Positions 52,714 to 61,127 of a stretch of 64,000 nucleotides of DNA are shown here, piece by piece (the stretch's first letter is position 1; each line of letters starts with the position of its first letter). The stretch comes from Deferribacteres bacterium (GTDB taxonomy: Bacteria > Zhuqueibacterota > Zhuqueibacteria > Zhuqueibacterales > Geothermadaptataceae), in contig JACKDF010000001.1 in the NCBI GenBank assembly GCA_020633655.1, positions 372,001 to 436,000 of the forward strand, read 5' to 3'. The position numbers were made by a program, and so were the translations under genes. Below the pieces are notes generated by a model that was given only the letters and a program-made list of their open reading frames with translations, ran no database searches and had not been told where the DNA came from.

Positions 52714-53841
52714 TTGAAAAAGCAACCACTAAAAATATTAGAAATATCAAGCTATCCGCCACCGCGTGCGGGTTGGGGCATGCGCGTCTATTTTCTCAAA
52801 AAGGAGATGGAAAAAAACGGTGATGTCTGTACCGTACTCAATACCGGAAAAGGCCGTTTCCTCACCGGCCGTGATTTCGAGCCTGTGCTCAGCGGATTGG
52901 ATTATGTAAAAAAGGTTTTTAAATACCGCCGGCAAGGTTTCACCGTGCACATGCACTTAAACGGCGATTCACCGAAAGGATTTGTACTTACCTCCCTGGC
53001 CTTAATCCTCAGCTTGCTGACGTTCGACCGACCGGTGATTACATTTCATGCCGGACCCTTGCAAAAATATTTCCCGCAATCCCGGGCACCACAACTGAAT
53101 TTACTCTATAAATTCATCTTTTCAGCCCCGCGCCATATTATTTGCAACAATGATCTGGTAAAAAAAGCCATCATGAGTTATGGCATCAACGGGAAAAAAA
53201 TCGTACCCATTCAGGCATTCAGCCGCCAGTATTTACAGTTCGATGAAATTCAACTTCCCACGGCGACCGAGGCATTCTTTAGAAAATTCAAACATGTCGC
53301 ATGCAGCTATGTTTTTTTTCGTCCGGAATTTTTTATTGATGATATGTTGCGAGCTACAGCCGAAATTATTAAGAAGGAACCGGAATTCGGGCTTATAATC
53401 CTCGGCTCTGATCTCGGTTCGGAAGCGCAAAAAAAACTGGTCGATGAATTAGGTATAACCGCTCATGTTTTATTCGCTGGCGATCAGGACCACGATGCTT
53501 TCCTGACGATCATGAGTCGTGTTCAGGTCTATTGGCGTACACCTGTCAAAGATGGGATCGCTTCTTCTGTTCTTGAGGCATTGTCCCTTGGTGTGCCGGT
53601 TGTGGCCAGTGAAAACAATACCCGGCCGGAGAGTGTGATTACCTATGAAAATTCCAATATCGAAGATATGGTCGATAAAGTGCTTTCTGTGATTGAAAAT
53701 TTCAGCGAAGCACAAAAACGTGTAATAAAACCCGAGGTGCCGGATACGATCGGTCATGAAATTAATGTTCTTGCAAACAATTTATTCGGTGCCAATGCTC
53801 AAATTAAAATTCATAATAAAGAAAACCTTGCACAGGTTTAA
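52714..53841 (+). CDS. Glycosyltransferase, GT4-like
   Basis: The 375-residue protein appears to start at a TTG at 52714, with ACAGGA five bases upstream. No in-frame ATG lies close upstream, and the sequence KKQPLKILEISSYPPPRAGWGMRVYFL is a typical GT-B opening. The C-terminal half has the donor-binding region: GLIILGSDLGSEAQ, HVLFAGDQDHDAFLTIMSRVQVYW and GIASSVLEALSLGVPVVASENNTRPE, including the E-x7-E-like pattern of GT4 enzymes. It should transfer a sugar from a nucleotide donor during assembly of the exopolysaccharide. Donor and linkage are unknown. AlgD follows after 18 bases, so they form an operon. Confidence 0.87.
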   Translation: MKKQPLKILEISSYPPPRAGWGMRVYFLKKEMEKNGDVCTVLNTGKGRFLTGRDFEPVLSGLDYVKKVFKYRRQGFTVHMHLNGDSPKGFVLTSLALILSLLTFDRPVITFHAGPLQKYFPQSRAPQLNLLYKFIFSAPRHIICNNDLVKKAIMSYGINGKKIVPIQAFSRQYLQFDEIQLPTATEAFFRKFKHVACSYVFFRPEFFIDDMLRATAEIIKKEPEFGLIILGSDLGSEAQKKLVDELGITAHVLFAGDQDHDAFLTIMSRVQVYWRTPVKDGIASSVLEALSLGVPVVASENNTRPESVITYENSNIEDMVDKVLSVIENFSEAQKRVIKPEVPDTIGHEINVLANNLFGANAQIKIHNKENLAQV

Positions 53842-53859
53842 ACTTCAGGAAGGAAAAAT

Positions 53860-55164
53860 ATGAGAATTTCAGTTTTTGGAATGGGCTATGTCGGTTGCGT
53901 TTCCGCCGCATGTTTTGCCGATATGCATCACAATGTTATCGGAGTGGACGTAAACCTGCAAAAGCTCGATCTCATCAAAAAAGGACAATCGCCAATTATT
54001 GAACCAGGTTTGGATGAACTGCTCGCGAAAGTTATAAAATCCGGGCAATTAACCATTTCCGATAGCGCCGAATATGCCATTAAAAACAGTGATGTTTCCA
54101 TGGTCTGCGTCGGTACCCCAAGTTTGCCCAACGGCAGCCTCGACACCCACTTTCTCCTTCGGGTGATGGAACAGATCGGTGCCACACTCCGCGTGATCGA
54201 TCACTATCACGTCGTCACGATTCGCAGCACCTTGTTGCCAGGTGTGGCAAAAGAACTGATCGTGCCAATTCTGGAGCAGACGAGCGGCAAAGTTGCGGGA
54301 GAGGAATTCGGTGTTTGTGTGAACCCCGAATTCCTCCGTGAAAGCTCTGCCATTGACGATTTTCGGAATCCACCGTTCACACTGATTGGTCAATTCGATC
54401 AACGCAGCGGTGACCAGCTTGCGAAAGCTTACGATCTCATCGACCGTCCCATTTACCGCACCGAACCCGATGCGGCTTCCATGGTAAAATACGCCAGCAA
54501 TGCTTATCATGCACTCAAAGTTGCTTTTGCAAATGAGATTGGCGCCATTTCCAACAAACTCAATATCGACAGTCAGCGAGTGATGGAAGTTTTCTGTGAA
54601 GACCGCAGTTTGAATATCTCCAAAGCATATTTGCGTCCCGGATTTGCTTTCGGTGGTTCCTGCTTGCCAAAAGACGTTCGTGCATTGAATTATGCAGCCA
54701 AACACCGGGATATCCAAACGCCATTGCTCAATTCCATCATTCCAAGCAATGAAGATCACATACAAAGAGCCATCAACACCGTTTTAATGCGAGGCAAACG
54801 CCACGTGGTCATGTTGGGACTCAGCTTCAAACCGGGTACGGATGATCTGAGAGAGAGCCCATTGGTACGCATCGCGGAAACACTCATCGGCAAAGGCTAT
54901 AAACTAAAAATCTACGATGAAGAAGTTATTCTTTCCAATTTGTTCGGCAAAAACAAAGAATACATCGAACGGTCATTGCCGCACATCAGCGAGCTTCTGA
55001 CCAGCGATTATGAAGGCGCCTTGAAGGATGCCGAGACAATCATCATTGGTAAAAAGCTGAAAAACATGGATGAAATCTGCGGCATGTTTGAAGAAGAGCA
55101 GTTTGTCCTCGATCTCGAATACATGGCAGACTGGGCACCGGCTGAAAGCACGAAAATCGTTTAA
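53860..55164 (+). CDS. algD: GDP-mannose 6-dehydrogenase (AlgD type)
   Basis: A 434-residue dehydrogenase, almost the length of Pseudomonas AlgD (436). Motifs are MRISVFGMGYVGCVSAACFA (NAD site), VGTPSLPNGSLD, NPEFLRESSAIDDF and GFAFGGSCLPKDVRAL. The catalytic cysteine falls at C268 and the active lysine at K210, both at the AlgD numbers. Regions such as SPIIEPGLDELL, SFKPGTDDLRESPLV and NKEYIERSLPHISELL follow AlgD more closely than UDP-glucose dehydrogenases. It oxidises GDP-mannose to GDP-mannuronate, the alginate precursor. The start at 53860 follows AGGAAGG. The rest of an alginate machine (Alg8, Alg44, epimerase) is not here. UDP-sugar specificity cannot be excluded by sequence alone. 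Confidence 0.9.
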   Translation: MRISVFGMGYVGCVSAACFADMHHNVIGVDVNLQKLDLIKKGQSPIIEPGLDELLAKVIKSGQLTISDSAEYAIKNSDVSMVCVGTPSLPNGSLDTHFLLRVMEQIGATLRVIDHYHVVTIRSTLLPGVAKELIVPILEQTSGKVAGEEFGVCVNPEFLRESSAIDDFRNPPFTLIGQFDQRSGDQLAKAYDLIDRPIYRTEPDAASMVKYASNAYHALKVAFANEIGAISNKLNIDSQRVMEVFCEDRSLNISKAYLRPGFAFGGSCLPKDVRALNYAAKHRDIQTPLLNSIIPSNEDHIQRAINTVLMRGKRHVVMLGLSFKPGTDDLRESPLVRIAETLIGKGYKLKIYDEEVILSNLFGKNKEYIERSLPHISELLTSDYEGALKDAETIIIGKKLKNMDEICGMFEEEQFVLDLEYMADWAPAESTKIV

Positions 55165-55184
55165 TAAATAGTCACAATGATGGA

Positions 55185-55294
55185 GGGGCTGAGTCAAAAC
55201 ATGATTTAATGGCCGTAACTCGACATTTATGTCGTAAGTTTAAGCTCAAAAATGAGCGACATGAATGTCGCGTTACATGTTTTGACTCGGCCCC
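55185..55294 (+). repeat. Cloverleaf MITE-like element, copy R3
   Basis: A 110-bp copy that begins GGGGCTGAGTCAAAACATG and ends CATGTTTTGACTCGGCCCC, 20 bases after the algD stop codon. It has the internal hairpins CGACATTTATGTCG, GCTCAAAAATGAGC and CGACATGAATGTCG. It is the first unit of a tandem set. Confidence 0.9.
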
Positions 55295-55302
55295 CAAAAA
55301 TC

Positions 55303-55412
55303 GGGGCTAAGTCAAAACATGATTTACTGGCTGTAACTCGACATTTATGTCGAAAGCTTGGCCTCAAAAATGAGCGACATGAATGTCGCGTTACATGTTT
55401 TGACTCGGCCCC
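55303..55412 (+). repeat. Cloverleaf MITE-like element, copy R4
   Basis: The second 110-bp unit, starting exactly 118 bases after R3, with left end GGGGCTAAGTCAAAACATG. It differs from R3 in the same places as R5 (TTACTGGCTG, GAAAGCTTGGCCTC), so R4 and R5 arose by a recent duplication of one unit. Confidence 0.9.
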
Positions 55413-55420
55413 CAAAAATC

Positions 55421-55530
55421 GGGGCTAAGTCAAAACATGATTTACTGGCTGTAACTCGACATTTATGTCGAAAGCTTGGCCTCAAAAATGAGCGACATGA
55501 ATGTCGCGTTACATGTTTTGACACAGCCCC
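55421..55530 (+). repeat. Cloverleaf MITE-like element, copy R5
   Basis: The third 110-bp unit, again 118 bases on. It is identical to R4 up to its right end, which reads TGACACAGCCCC as in R6. The spacers between units are the eight bases CAAAAATC. Confidence 0.9.
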
Positions 55531-55623
55531 GATCCTATCGATAAAAAAAGAAATTAAGCAAAAGCCCTGAAAATGTTCTTCCTTTTTTTCTAATGCACCT
55601 TTTCACCAATAATTCTTAAAAAC

Positions 55624-56595
55624 ATGCACAAAAAAATCTGTTATATTTCCTGGGCTGAGAACTGCAGCCGCAGCGACCACACTGCCCGTGAGTTGGGTGG
55701 TGTTTCCCATATGATTTATCTGCCCAAATTAGGCAGCAAACCATCGACGATCATTCTCAAATACATCGGTCAATTTGTTATGTCATTGCGAATCATTGTG
55801 CGCGAAAAACCGGACGCGGTTTTCGTTATGTCGCCGCCGATCTTCGCTGTGCTGCCGGCCTGGTTTTATAAAATTTTTACGGGCACGCCCTTCGTCATCG
55901 ATACGCACACCGCAGCGTTGATGATGCCACGCTGGAAACACCTGCAATGGTTGCAGCACTGGCTCGGGCGTCAAGCCGCGACAACGGTTGTGCACAACGA
56001 GCATTTAGCGGAGATCGTCCGAAAAAACGGCGCACACGCGAGCATTATCCGCGACGTGCCGGTGCAGTTCCCACAGGGCGAAAAATTCGCCTTAAACGGT
56101 TCATTTAACATCGCGGCCGTATGTTCCTTTAACTATGATGAACCCATTAAAGAACTTTTTGAAGCCGCTGAACGGCTACCCGAGGTACGCTTCTATATGA
56201 CCGGTAATCCCAGGCATCTGAACCCGGAGCTTAAGGCCTTGAAACCGGAAAATGTTACGCTCACAGGTTTCCTCTCCGATGCAGCATACGGTGACCTCGT
56301 TCGCAATGCGCACGCGGTAATGACACTGACCACGCGTGATCACACCATGTTGCGTGGGGCATGGGAAGCGATCTACCAAAGCACCCCAGTCATTATTTCG
56401 GATTGGCCCATCTTGCAGGAAAACTTTCCAACGGGTGCAGTGCATGTTGATAATTCTGTACCCGGTATAGTTAACGGCATAAAAACATTGCGGGAGAATT
56501 ACGAAGAACATCAAAATGGCGCCAACCAACTTTGCGATCAAAAACACACACGCTGGGAAAACACAAAACAGGAAATTTTAAATCGACTAAAATAA
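55624..56595 (+). CDS. Glycosyltransferase, GT-B fold
   Basis: The 323-residue protein starts at the ATG at 55624. It has the two-lobed GT-B pattern: an N-terminal lobe with CYISWAENCSRSDHTARELGG, PDAVFVMSPPIFAVLP and TPFVIDTHTAAL, and a C-terminal lobe with FNIAAVCSFNYDEPIKELFEA, VTLTGFLSDAAYGDLVRNAHAVMTLTTRDHTMLRGAWEAIYQSTPVIISDW. This resembles GT4-type transferases. It probably adds a sugar to the same exopolysaccharide as the upstream genes, although a tandem repeat array separates it from algD and may end the upstream transcript. Substrate unknown. Confidence 0.82.
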   Translation: MHKKICYISWAENCSRSDHTARELGGVSHMIYLPKLGSKPSTIILKYIGQFVMSLRIIVREKPDAVFVMSPPIFAVLPAWFYKIFTGTPFVIDTHTAALMMPRWKHLQWLQHWLGRQAATTVVHNEHLAEIVRKNGAHASIIRDVPVQFPQGEKFALNGSFNIAAVCSFNYDEPIKELFEAAERLPEVRFYMTGNPRHLNPELKALKPENVTLTGFLSDAAYGDLVRNAHAVMTLTTRDHTMLRGAWEAIYQSTPVIISDWPILQENFPTGAVHVDNSVPGIVNGIKTLRENYEEHQNGANQLCDQKHTRWENTKQEILNRLK

Positions 56596-56877
56596 AATTT
56601 CCCTATCGAAATGCATTTGTTGATTACTGAGCTGGGTTTACAAACCTAATTCCAGAATTTGAAAGCAAAAATTTCCTGCAATAAACTCCTGCAGATACCT
56701 TCCCTGAACGAATCATAAATAATTCCATTAATTTGGCCGATTAAACGAACTTTCATTCCGCGTCTTACTTTAGAGTAAAGCCAAAAGCATCGAAGCAAAA
56801 ATTTTACTCGCTCCACAAACATCCAATTCATACTACTTTGGCAGATTAAATTGAAAGGGAGCGAGTTTAACCCAGAC

Positions 56878-57020
56878 GAGACTGTCGAAAAACAAGTAAA
56901 TTCGGTCCCTGAGCTTGCCGAAGGGCCCGAATTTGAGCGTGGAACCTGGCGTTTCGACACTTCGGCTTTACTCAGTGCAGGCAAGCTCAACGTCCGGTTT
57001 ATCCCTTTTTCGACAATCTC
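56878..57020. repeat. 143-bp element with GAGACTGTCGAAAAA ends
   Basis: GAGACTGTCGAAAAA (56878-56892) matches the reverse complement of TTTTTCGACAATCTC (57006-57020) at 14 of 15 positions. The interior has GAGCTTGCCGAAGGGC and GCAGGCAAGCTC. Related CTGTCGA...GAGCCTG sequences are widespread intergenic repeats in bacteria. It abuts cloverleaf copy R6 directly. Confidence 0.6.
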
Positions 57021-57130
57021 GGGGCTGAGTCAAAACATGATTTAATGGCCGTAACTCGACATTTATGTCGTAAGTTTAAGCTCAAAAATGAGCGACATGA
57101 ATGTCGCGTTACATGTTTTGACACAGCCCC
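57021..57130 (+). repeat. Cloverleaf MITE-like element, copy R6
   Basis: A 110-bp copy with GGGGCTGAGTCAAAACATG at the left and CATGTTTTGACACAGCCCC at the right. Its interior is identical in type to R3. It joins the 143-bp element on its left without a spacer. Confidence 0.9.
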
Positions 57131-57393
57131 AGGGTTGCTTTTCCTATTACCTATCTTTTCGAGAAAACTCGAATTTACCAAAGTAGTATGAATGTGAGAT
57201 TTTATTGGACCATTGCCTTCGATTCTACGGGAAAGCGCTTCGGAAGGGTATCTGGATAAATTTTGTCCAAACCGTATCAGCCCACAATATCGTACGTTTT
57301 GTAAAAATATTTTAAAATGTTTGAAAAGTCCGATATGCATAATACGACTTCTTCGCAACAGCAACTTACAAGTTCAGAAAAGTGGATTTTACA

Positions 57394-60300
57394 ATGAATA
57401 GAAAATCGCGCAATAATAAAGTTCCGAAAAAATCCCAAATGACGCTTCCCTCCTACCAGGAGGATCTGCAATCATTTTTCAATTCCATGGAAGATTTTTT
57501 ATGGGTTATTGACTTTAGCGGAAAAATCCTCCGAGTAAATGCAATCGTTCTCCAACGCCTAGGTTATACTGAAGAAGAAATAATTGGGATGGATGTACTC
57601 AACATGCATCCCGATGAACGTCGTGAAGAAGTTTTAACTGTTATGGAAGAAATTCTATCGGGAAAGAGGAATGCCTGCTTCATTCCACTGCAAACAAAAT
57701 CCGGAAAGAGCATTCCCGTCGAAACCAAAATAAAAAAAGGTCGCTGGAGTAATCAGGATGTGCTGTTTGGAATCAGTCATGATATCACAAATCGATTGCG
57801 CGCCACGAAAACTCTCGCCCGGCGAGAAGCAATTCTGGAAGCCTTGAGTGTTGCAGCAGAAGAATTCATACGCGAAGCAACCGCCACAAACGAAAGTGTG
57901 CAGAAAGGAATTGAAAGCCTGGGACTGGCGACAAACGTCAGTAAAGTCTACATCTTTAAAAATCACAGAGCCCATGAGGGTCATATCTATTCACATTTGC
58001 AAAACGAATGGGTAGCTGAAGGTGTTACATCACAATTAAAAAATCCCGAATTACAAAATTTTTCCTTCGAAGCAATTGGTATGCAACGGTGGGAGGAAAT
58101 ATTAATTCAGGGTTGCACGGTGAAGGGGCATTTTCATGATTTTCCAGAACAGGAACAGCGGTTACTCGCGAATCACGATATACAATCGATTCTTACAATT
58201 CCCGTTTTCGTTAAACAAAAATGGTGGGGATTTCTTGTTTTCGCTCATTGTCTTCAAAAATATGATTGGTCACAAGCAGAAATTGATGCGTTAAAAACTG
58301 CTGCTGCCATTTATGGTGCTTTTATTGAACGGCAAAATGCGGATAGAGCGCTTCGTGAAAATGAAAAAAAATACAGAACGACCTTAAACAGCACAACAGT
58401 AGGTTTCTATCGCACAACACCTGGAGGAGAAATCTTATGGGCGAATAATGCTTTAATAGACATGTTGGGTTACACCTCCTTTGAAGAAATGAAACCAAGA
58501 AATCTTGAGGACGATTATTTTGCACCGAGGTATTCCCGGGCACTTTTTAAGCAACGAATTGAAGAATGTGGAGAAGTAATCGGGTTTGAATATCCCTGGC
58601 AGCGAAAGGATGGTTCAGAAATTTACATTACAGAAAATGCCAAAGCAATTCGGGATGAAAACGGCAAAACTCTCTATTACGAAGGGACGATTATTGATAT
58701 CACCACTCTAAAAAAAGCGGAGTCCGAACTCAAGGAAAACAAGGATTTTGTAGATTCATTGCTTGAAAACATTCCTGATATGCTTTTTGTAAAAGATGCC
58801 AAAAATTTGCGATTTGTGCGGTTGAATAAAGCAGGTGAGGATTTACTTGGATTCACAGAAAAGGATTTGTTAGGAAAAAACGATTATGATTTTTTTCCAA
58901 AAGAAGAAGCCGATTTTTTTACCAGCAAAGATAAGGAAACGATTGCACGAAACCAGATAAACGATATTCCGGAAGAAATTATCCAAACTCGATTTAAAGG
59001 CCAACGCATTCTGCATACGAAAAAATTTCCAATTATGGACGAAAATGGAAAACCGCTCTATTTATTAGGTATTTCAGAAGATATTACCGAACGCATCGCA
59101 ATGGAAAAAGGATTGCAGAAAAGTGAGAACATGCTTAAAGAAGCACAACGGATTGCGCATCTCGGAAATTGGGAACTCGATTTAACGACAAACAAGCTTT
59201 ATTGGTCTGATGAAATATACAGAATCTTCGACTTGCAGCCGCAAGAATTTGCCGCTACCTATGAAGCCTTCCTCGAAGCAATACATCCGGAAGACCGTGA
59301 CAGGGTAAACATAGCATACACGGAATCTTTGAAGGATAAAAAACCCTATCAGATCGAGCATCGTTTGCTCCTGAGAAACGACCAGATCAAGTATGTCATT
59401 GAACAATGCGCTACATATTACGATGAATCAGACACACCGATTCGTTCGGTTGGCACGGTCCAGGATATCACTAATCGCAAACTGACCGAGCTGCAACTCT
59501 CGCAACTTTCTCAGGCAATTGATAAAAGCCCCGTAGCAATTATACTAACGAATTCCGTTGGAAATATTGAATATGTAAATCCAAAATTTACGGAATTAAC
59601 TGGCTATACGCTCGAAGAAATACTTGGAAAGAATCCCCGATTTTTAAAGACAGGGAAAACTTCACGGGAAGAATACAAAAAAATGTGGGAGACAATTCTC
59701 AATGGCGATATATGGCAAGGCCAGTTTTTTAACCGGAAAAAAAATGGGGAAACCTATTGGGAAAATGATACAATTGGTCCAATATTGAATGAAAACGGTC
59801 AGATTAGAAACTTCATTTCTTTTAAACAGGATGTGACAAAACAAAAAAAACTGGAGGAGGAGCAACAAATAATCGAAGCCCAATTGCGTCGGTCACAAAA
59901 AATGGAGACAATAGGCGTGCTTGCAGGTGGCATAGCACATGATTTCAACAATATTCTTTCACCTATTTTGGGCTATGCAGATATGCTGAAATTCGACCTG
60001 CCCAAAAACAGCACTTATCTGGACGATTTGGACCATATCATAAAAGGAGCAAAACGAGCACGAGATTTGGTTCAGCAGATACTAACTTTCAGCCGATTAA
60101 ATGATCAGCAGCGCAAACCGACGAGTTTACAAATTATTGTAAATGAAGCGCTGAAATTATTGCGTGCTTCACTGCCAACAACCATAAAAATTCAACTCAA
60201 TGTTAACACTGAGCTCGATTTTATCTTAGCAAATGCCACAGCCATTCATCAGGTCATAATGAATTTATGCACAAATGCCGCCCATGCTATGCGACAAACA

Positions 60301-61026
60301 GGGGGTATTTTAACAGTGCAATTGGAATCCATTGAACTCGATGCCGATCTAAAAAGGCAACATCCACACCTCCAGCAGCAAAAATACATAAAATTGTGTG
60401 TCAGTGATACAGGTAAAGGTATTTCACCGGAAATTATTGAAAAGATTTTTGATCCATTTTTTACAACGAAGGGAGTTGGGGAAGGAACTGGTTTGGGTCT
60501 TTCAGTCGTGCATGGCATTGTTGTAAATCACAATGGCGAAATAACTGTCGATAGCATGCCTGGCAAAGGAACTCAGTTTAATGTTTATTTACCGGCAATT
60601 GAAGATAGAAATGAGAAAGATTTTACACCACCGGATATTTTTATGGGAAACGGCGAACGAATTCTGGTTGTGGATGATGAAGAAGAAATCGTTCTGCTCT
60701 GTGAAAAAATGTTGTCACGGTTTGGATATCAGATAAGCGGAACGACGAGAAGCACGGAAGCACTTGATTTATTCAAAAGCAATCCGCAAGATTTTGATCT
60801 CGTTATAACAGATCTGACGATGCCCAATATGACCGGCCTGGATTTATCGAAAGAAATCACGGCGATACGGGAGGATATTCCAATAATTTTAATTAGCGGA
60901 TACAGTGAGCAATTTTCACCGGAAAAGCACACGGAATTGGGTATTCGTAAAATTGTTATGAAGCCCCTCGTTATCGATGAGATCAATGCTGTGATTAGAG
61001 ATGCATTAAACTTAAAAGAGCGTTGA
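57394..61026 (+). CDS. Cytoplasmic hybrid sensor histidine kinase with five PAS domains, a GAF domain and a receiver
   Basis: A 1210-residue protein, started at the ATG at 57394 (an in-frame GTG lies 12 bases upstream). In order: PAS 1 (about 25-135), a GAF-like domain (about 150-310), PAS 2 (315-440), PAS 3 (445-570), PAS 4 (575-700), PAS 5 (705-825), a phosphoacceptor helix with H849 (GGIAHDFNNILSP), an ATPase domain with an N-box (NLCTNAAHAM), DTGKGI and GTGLGLSVV, and a receiver with D1140 (LVITDLTMPN). No membrane segment is seen, so it senses internal signals such as redox, light or small ligands. PAS 5 has the EYVNPKFTELTGYTLEE pattern of flavin- or haem-binding types, but no cofactor residue is certain. 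It stands alone without a partner regulator beside it. Confidence 0.94.
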   Translation: MNRKSRNNKVPKKSQMTLPSYQEDLQSFFNSMEDFLWVIDFSGKILRVNAIVLQRLGYTEEEIIGMDVLNMHPDERREEVLTVMEEILSGKRNACFIPLQTKSGKSIPVETKIKKGRWSNQDVLFGISHDITNRLRATKTLARREAILEALSVAAEEFIREATATNESVQKGIESLGLATNVSKVYIFKNHRAHEGHIYSHLQNEWVAEGVTSQLKNPELQNFSFEAIGMQRWEEILIQGCTVKGHFHDFPEQEQRLLANHDIQSILTIPVFVKQKWWGFLVFAHCLQKYDWSQAEIDALKTAAAIYGAFIERQNADRALRENEKKYRTTLNSTTVGFYRTTPGGEILWANNALIDMLGYTSFEEMKPRNLEDDYFAPRYSRALFKQRIEECGEVIGFEYPWQRKDGSEIYITENAKAIRDENGKTLYYEGTIIDITTLKKAESELKENKDFVDSLLENIPDMLFVKDAKNLRFVRLNKAGEDLLGFTEKDLLGKNDYDFFPKEEADFFTSKDKETIARNQINDIPEEIIQTRFKGQRILHTKKFPIMDENGKPLYLLGISEDITERIAMEKGLQKSENMLKEAQRIAHLGNWELDLTTNKLYWSDEIYRIFDLQPQEFAATYEAFLEAIHPEDRDRVNIAYTESLKDKKPYQIEHRLLLRNDQIKYVIEQCATYYDESDTPIRSVGTVQDITNRKLTELQLSQLSQAIDKSPVAIILTNSVGNIEYVNPKFTELTGYTLEEILGKNPRFLKTGKTSREEYKKMWETILNGDIWQGQFFNRKKNGETYWENDTIGPILNENGQIRNFISFKQDVTKQKKLEEEQQIIEAQLRRSQKMETIGVLAGGIAHDFNNILSPILGYADMLKFDLPKNSTYLDDLDHIIKGAKRARDLVQQILTFSRLNDQQRKPTSLQIIVNEALKLLRASLPTTIKIQLNVNTELDFILANATAIHQVIMNLCTNAAHAMRQTGGILTVQLESIELDADLKRQHPHLQQQKYIKLCVSDTGKGISPEIIEKIFDPFFTTKGVGEGTGLGLSVVHGIVVNHNGEITVDSMPGKGTQFNVYLPAIEDRNEKDFTPPDIFMGNGERILVVDDEEEIVLLCEKMLSRFGYQISGTTRSTEALDLFKSNPQDFDLVITDLTMPNMTGLDLSKEITAIREDIPIILISGYSEQFSPEKHTELGIRKIVMKPLVIDEINAVIRDALNLKER

Positions 61027-61127
61027 GCATATCCTGCGTTCATTCCATATAAAAACCTAAACGCTTAATTCATAAGGGATTAATTAAAAAACGAACTGCC
61101 CTTTCCTGATACAAGGAGAACACCTCA

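Larger units (their letters stand above)
55165..55623. other. Intergenic stretch made largely of tandem repeats
   Basis: 460 bases between algD and the next glycosyltransferase. Three copies of the cloverleaf element fill 55185-55530. The remaining 90 bases (AT-rich) may hold the ribosome site and promoter of the glycosyltransferase, but no motif is clear. Confidence 0.6.
56826..57193. repeat. 16-bp inverted repeat enclosing two other repeat elements
   Basis: ATTCATACTACTTTGG (56826-56841) is the exact reverse complement of 57178-57193. Between the arms lie a 143-bp inverted-repeat element and a 110-bp cloverleaf element, so this may be an older small element split by later insertions. Confidence 0.6.
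56596..57393. other. Gene-free stretch with nested inverted repeats
   Basis: About 800 bases before the hybrid kinase. Three layers of inverted repeats are nested or adjoining: 56826-57193, 56878-57020 and the cloverleaf copy at 57021-57130. The last 200 bases are AT-rich and presumably carry the kinase promoter. No coding frame is credible. Confidence 0.6.

Noticed and set aside
55185..55530. Possible CRISPR array, because of regular repeats
   Set aside because: The repeats are 110 bp with 8-base identical spacers. There are no variable spacers and no cas genes nearby.
55358..55570. A 70-codon frame across the tandem repeats
   Set aside because: It is made entirely of repeat sequence and would change with copy number. 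It has no ribosome site.
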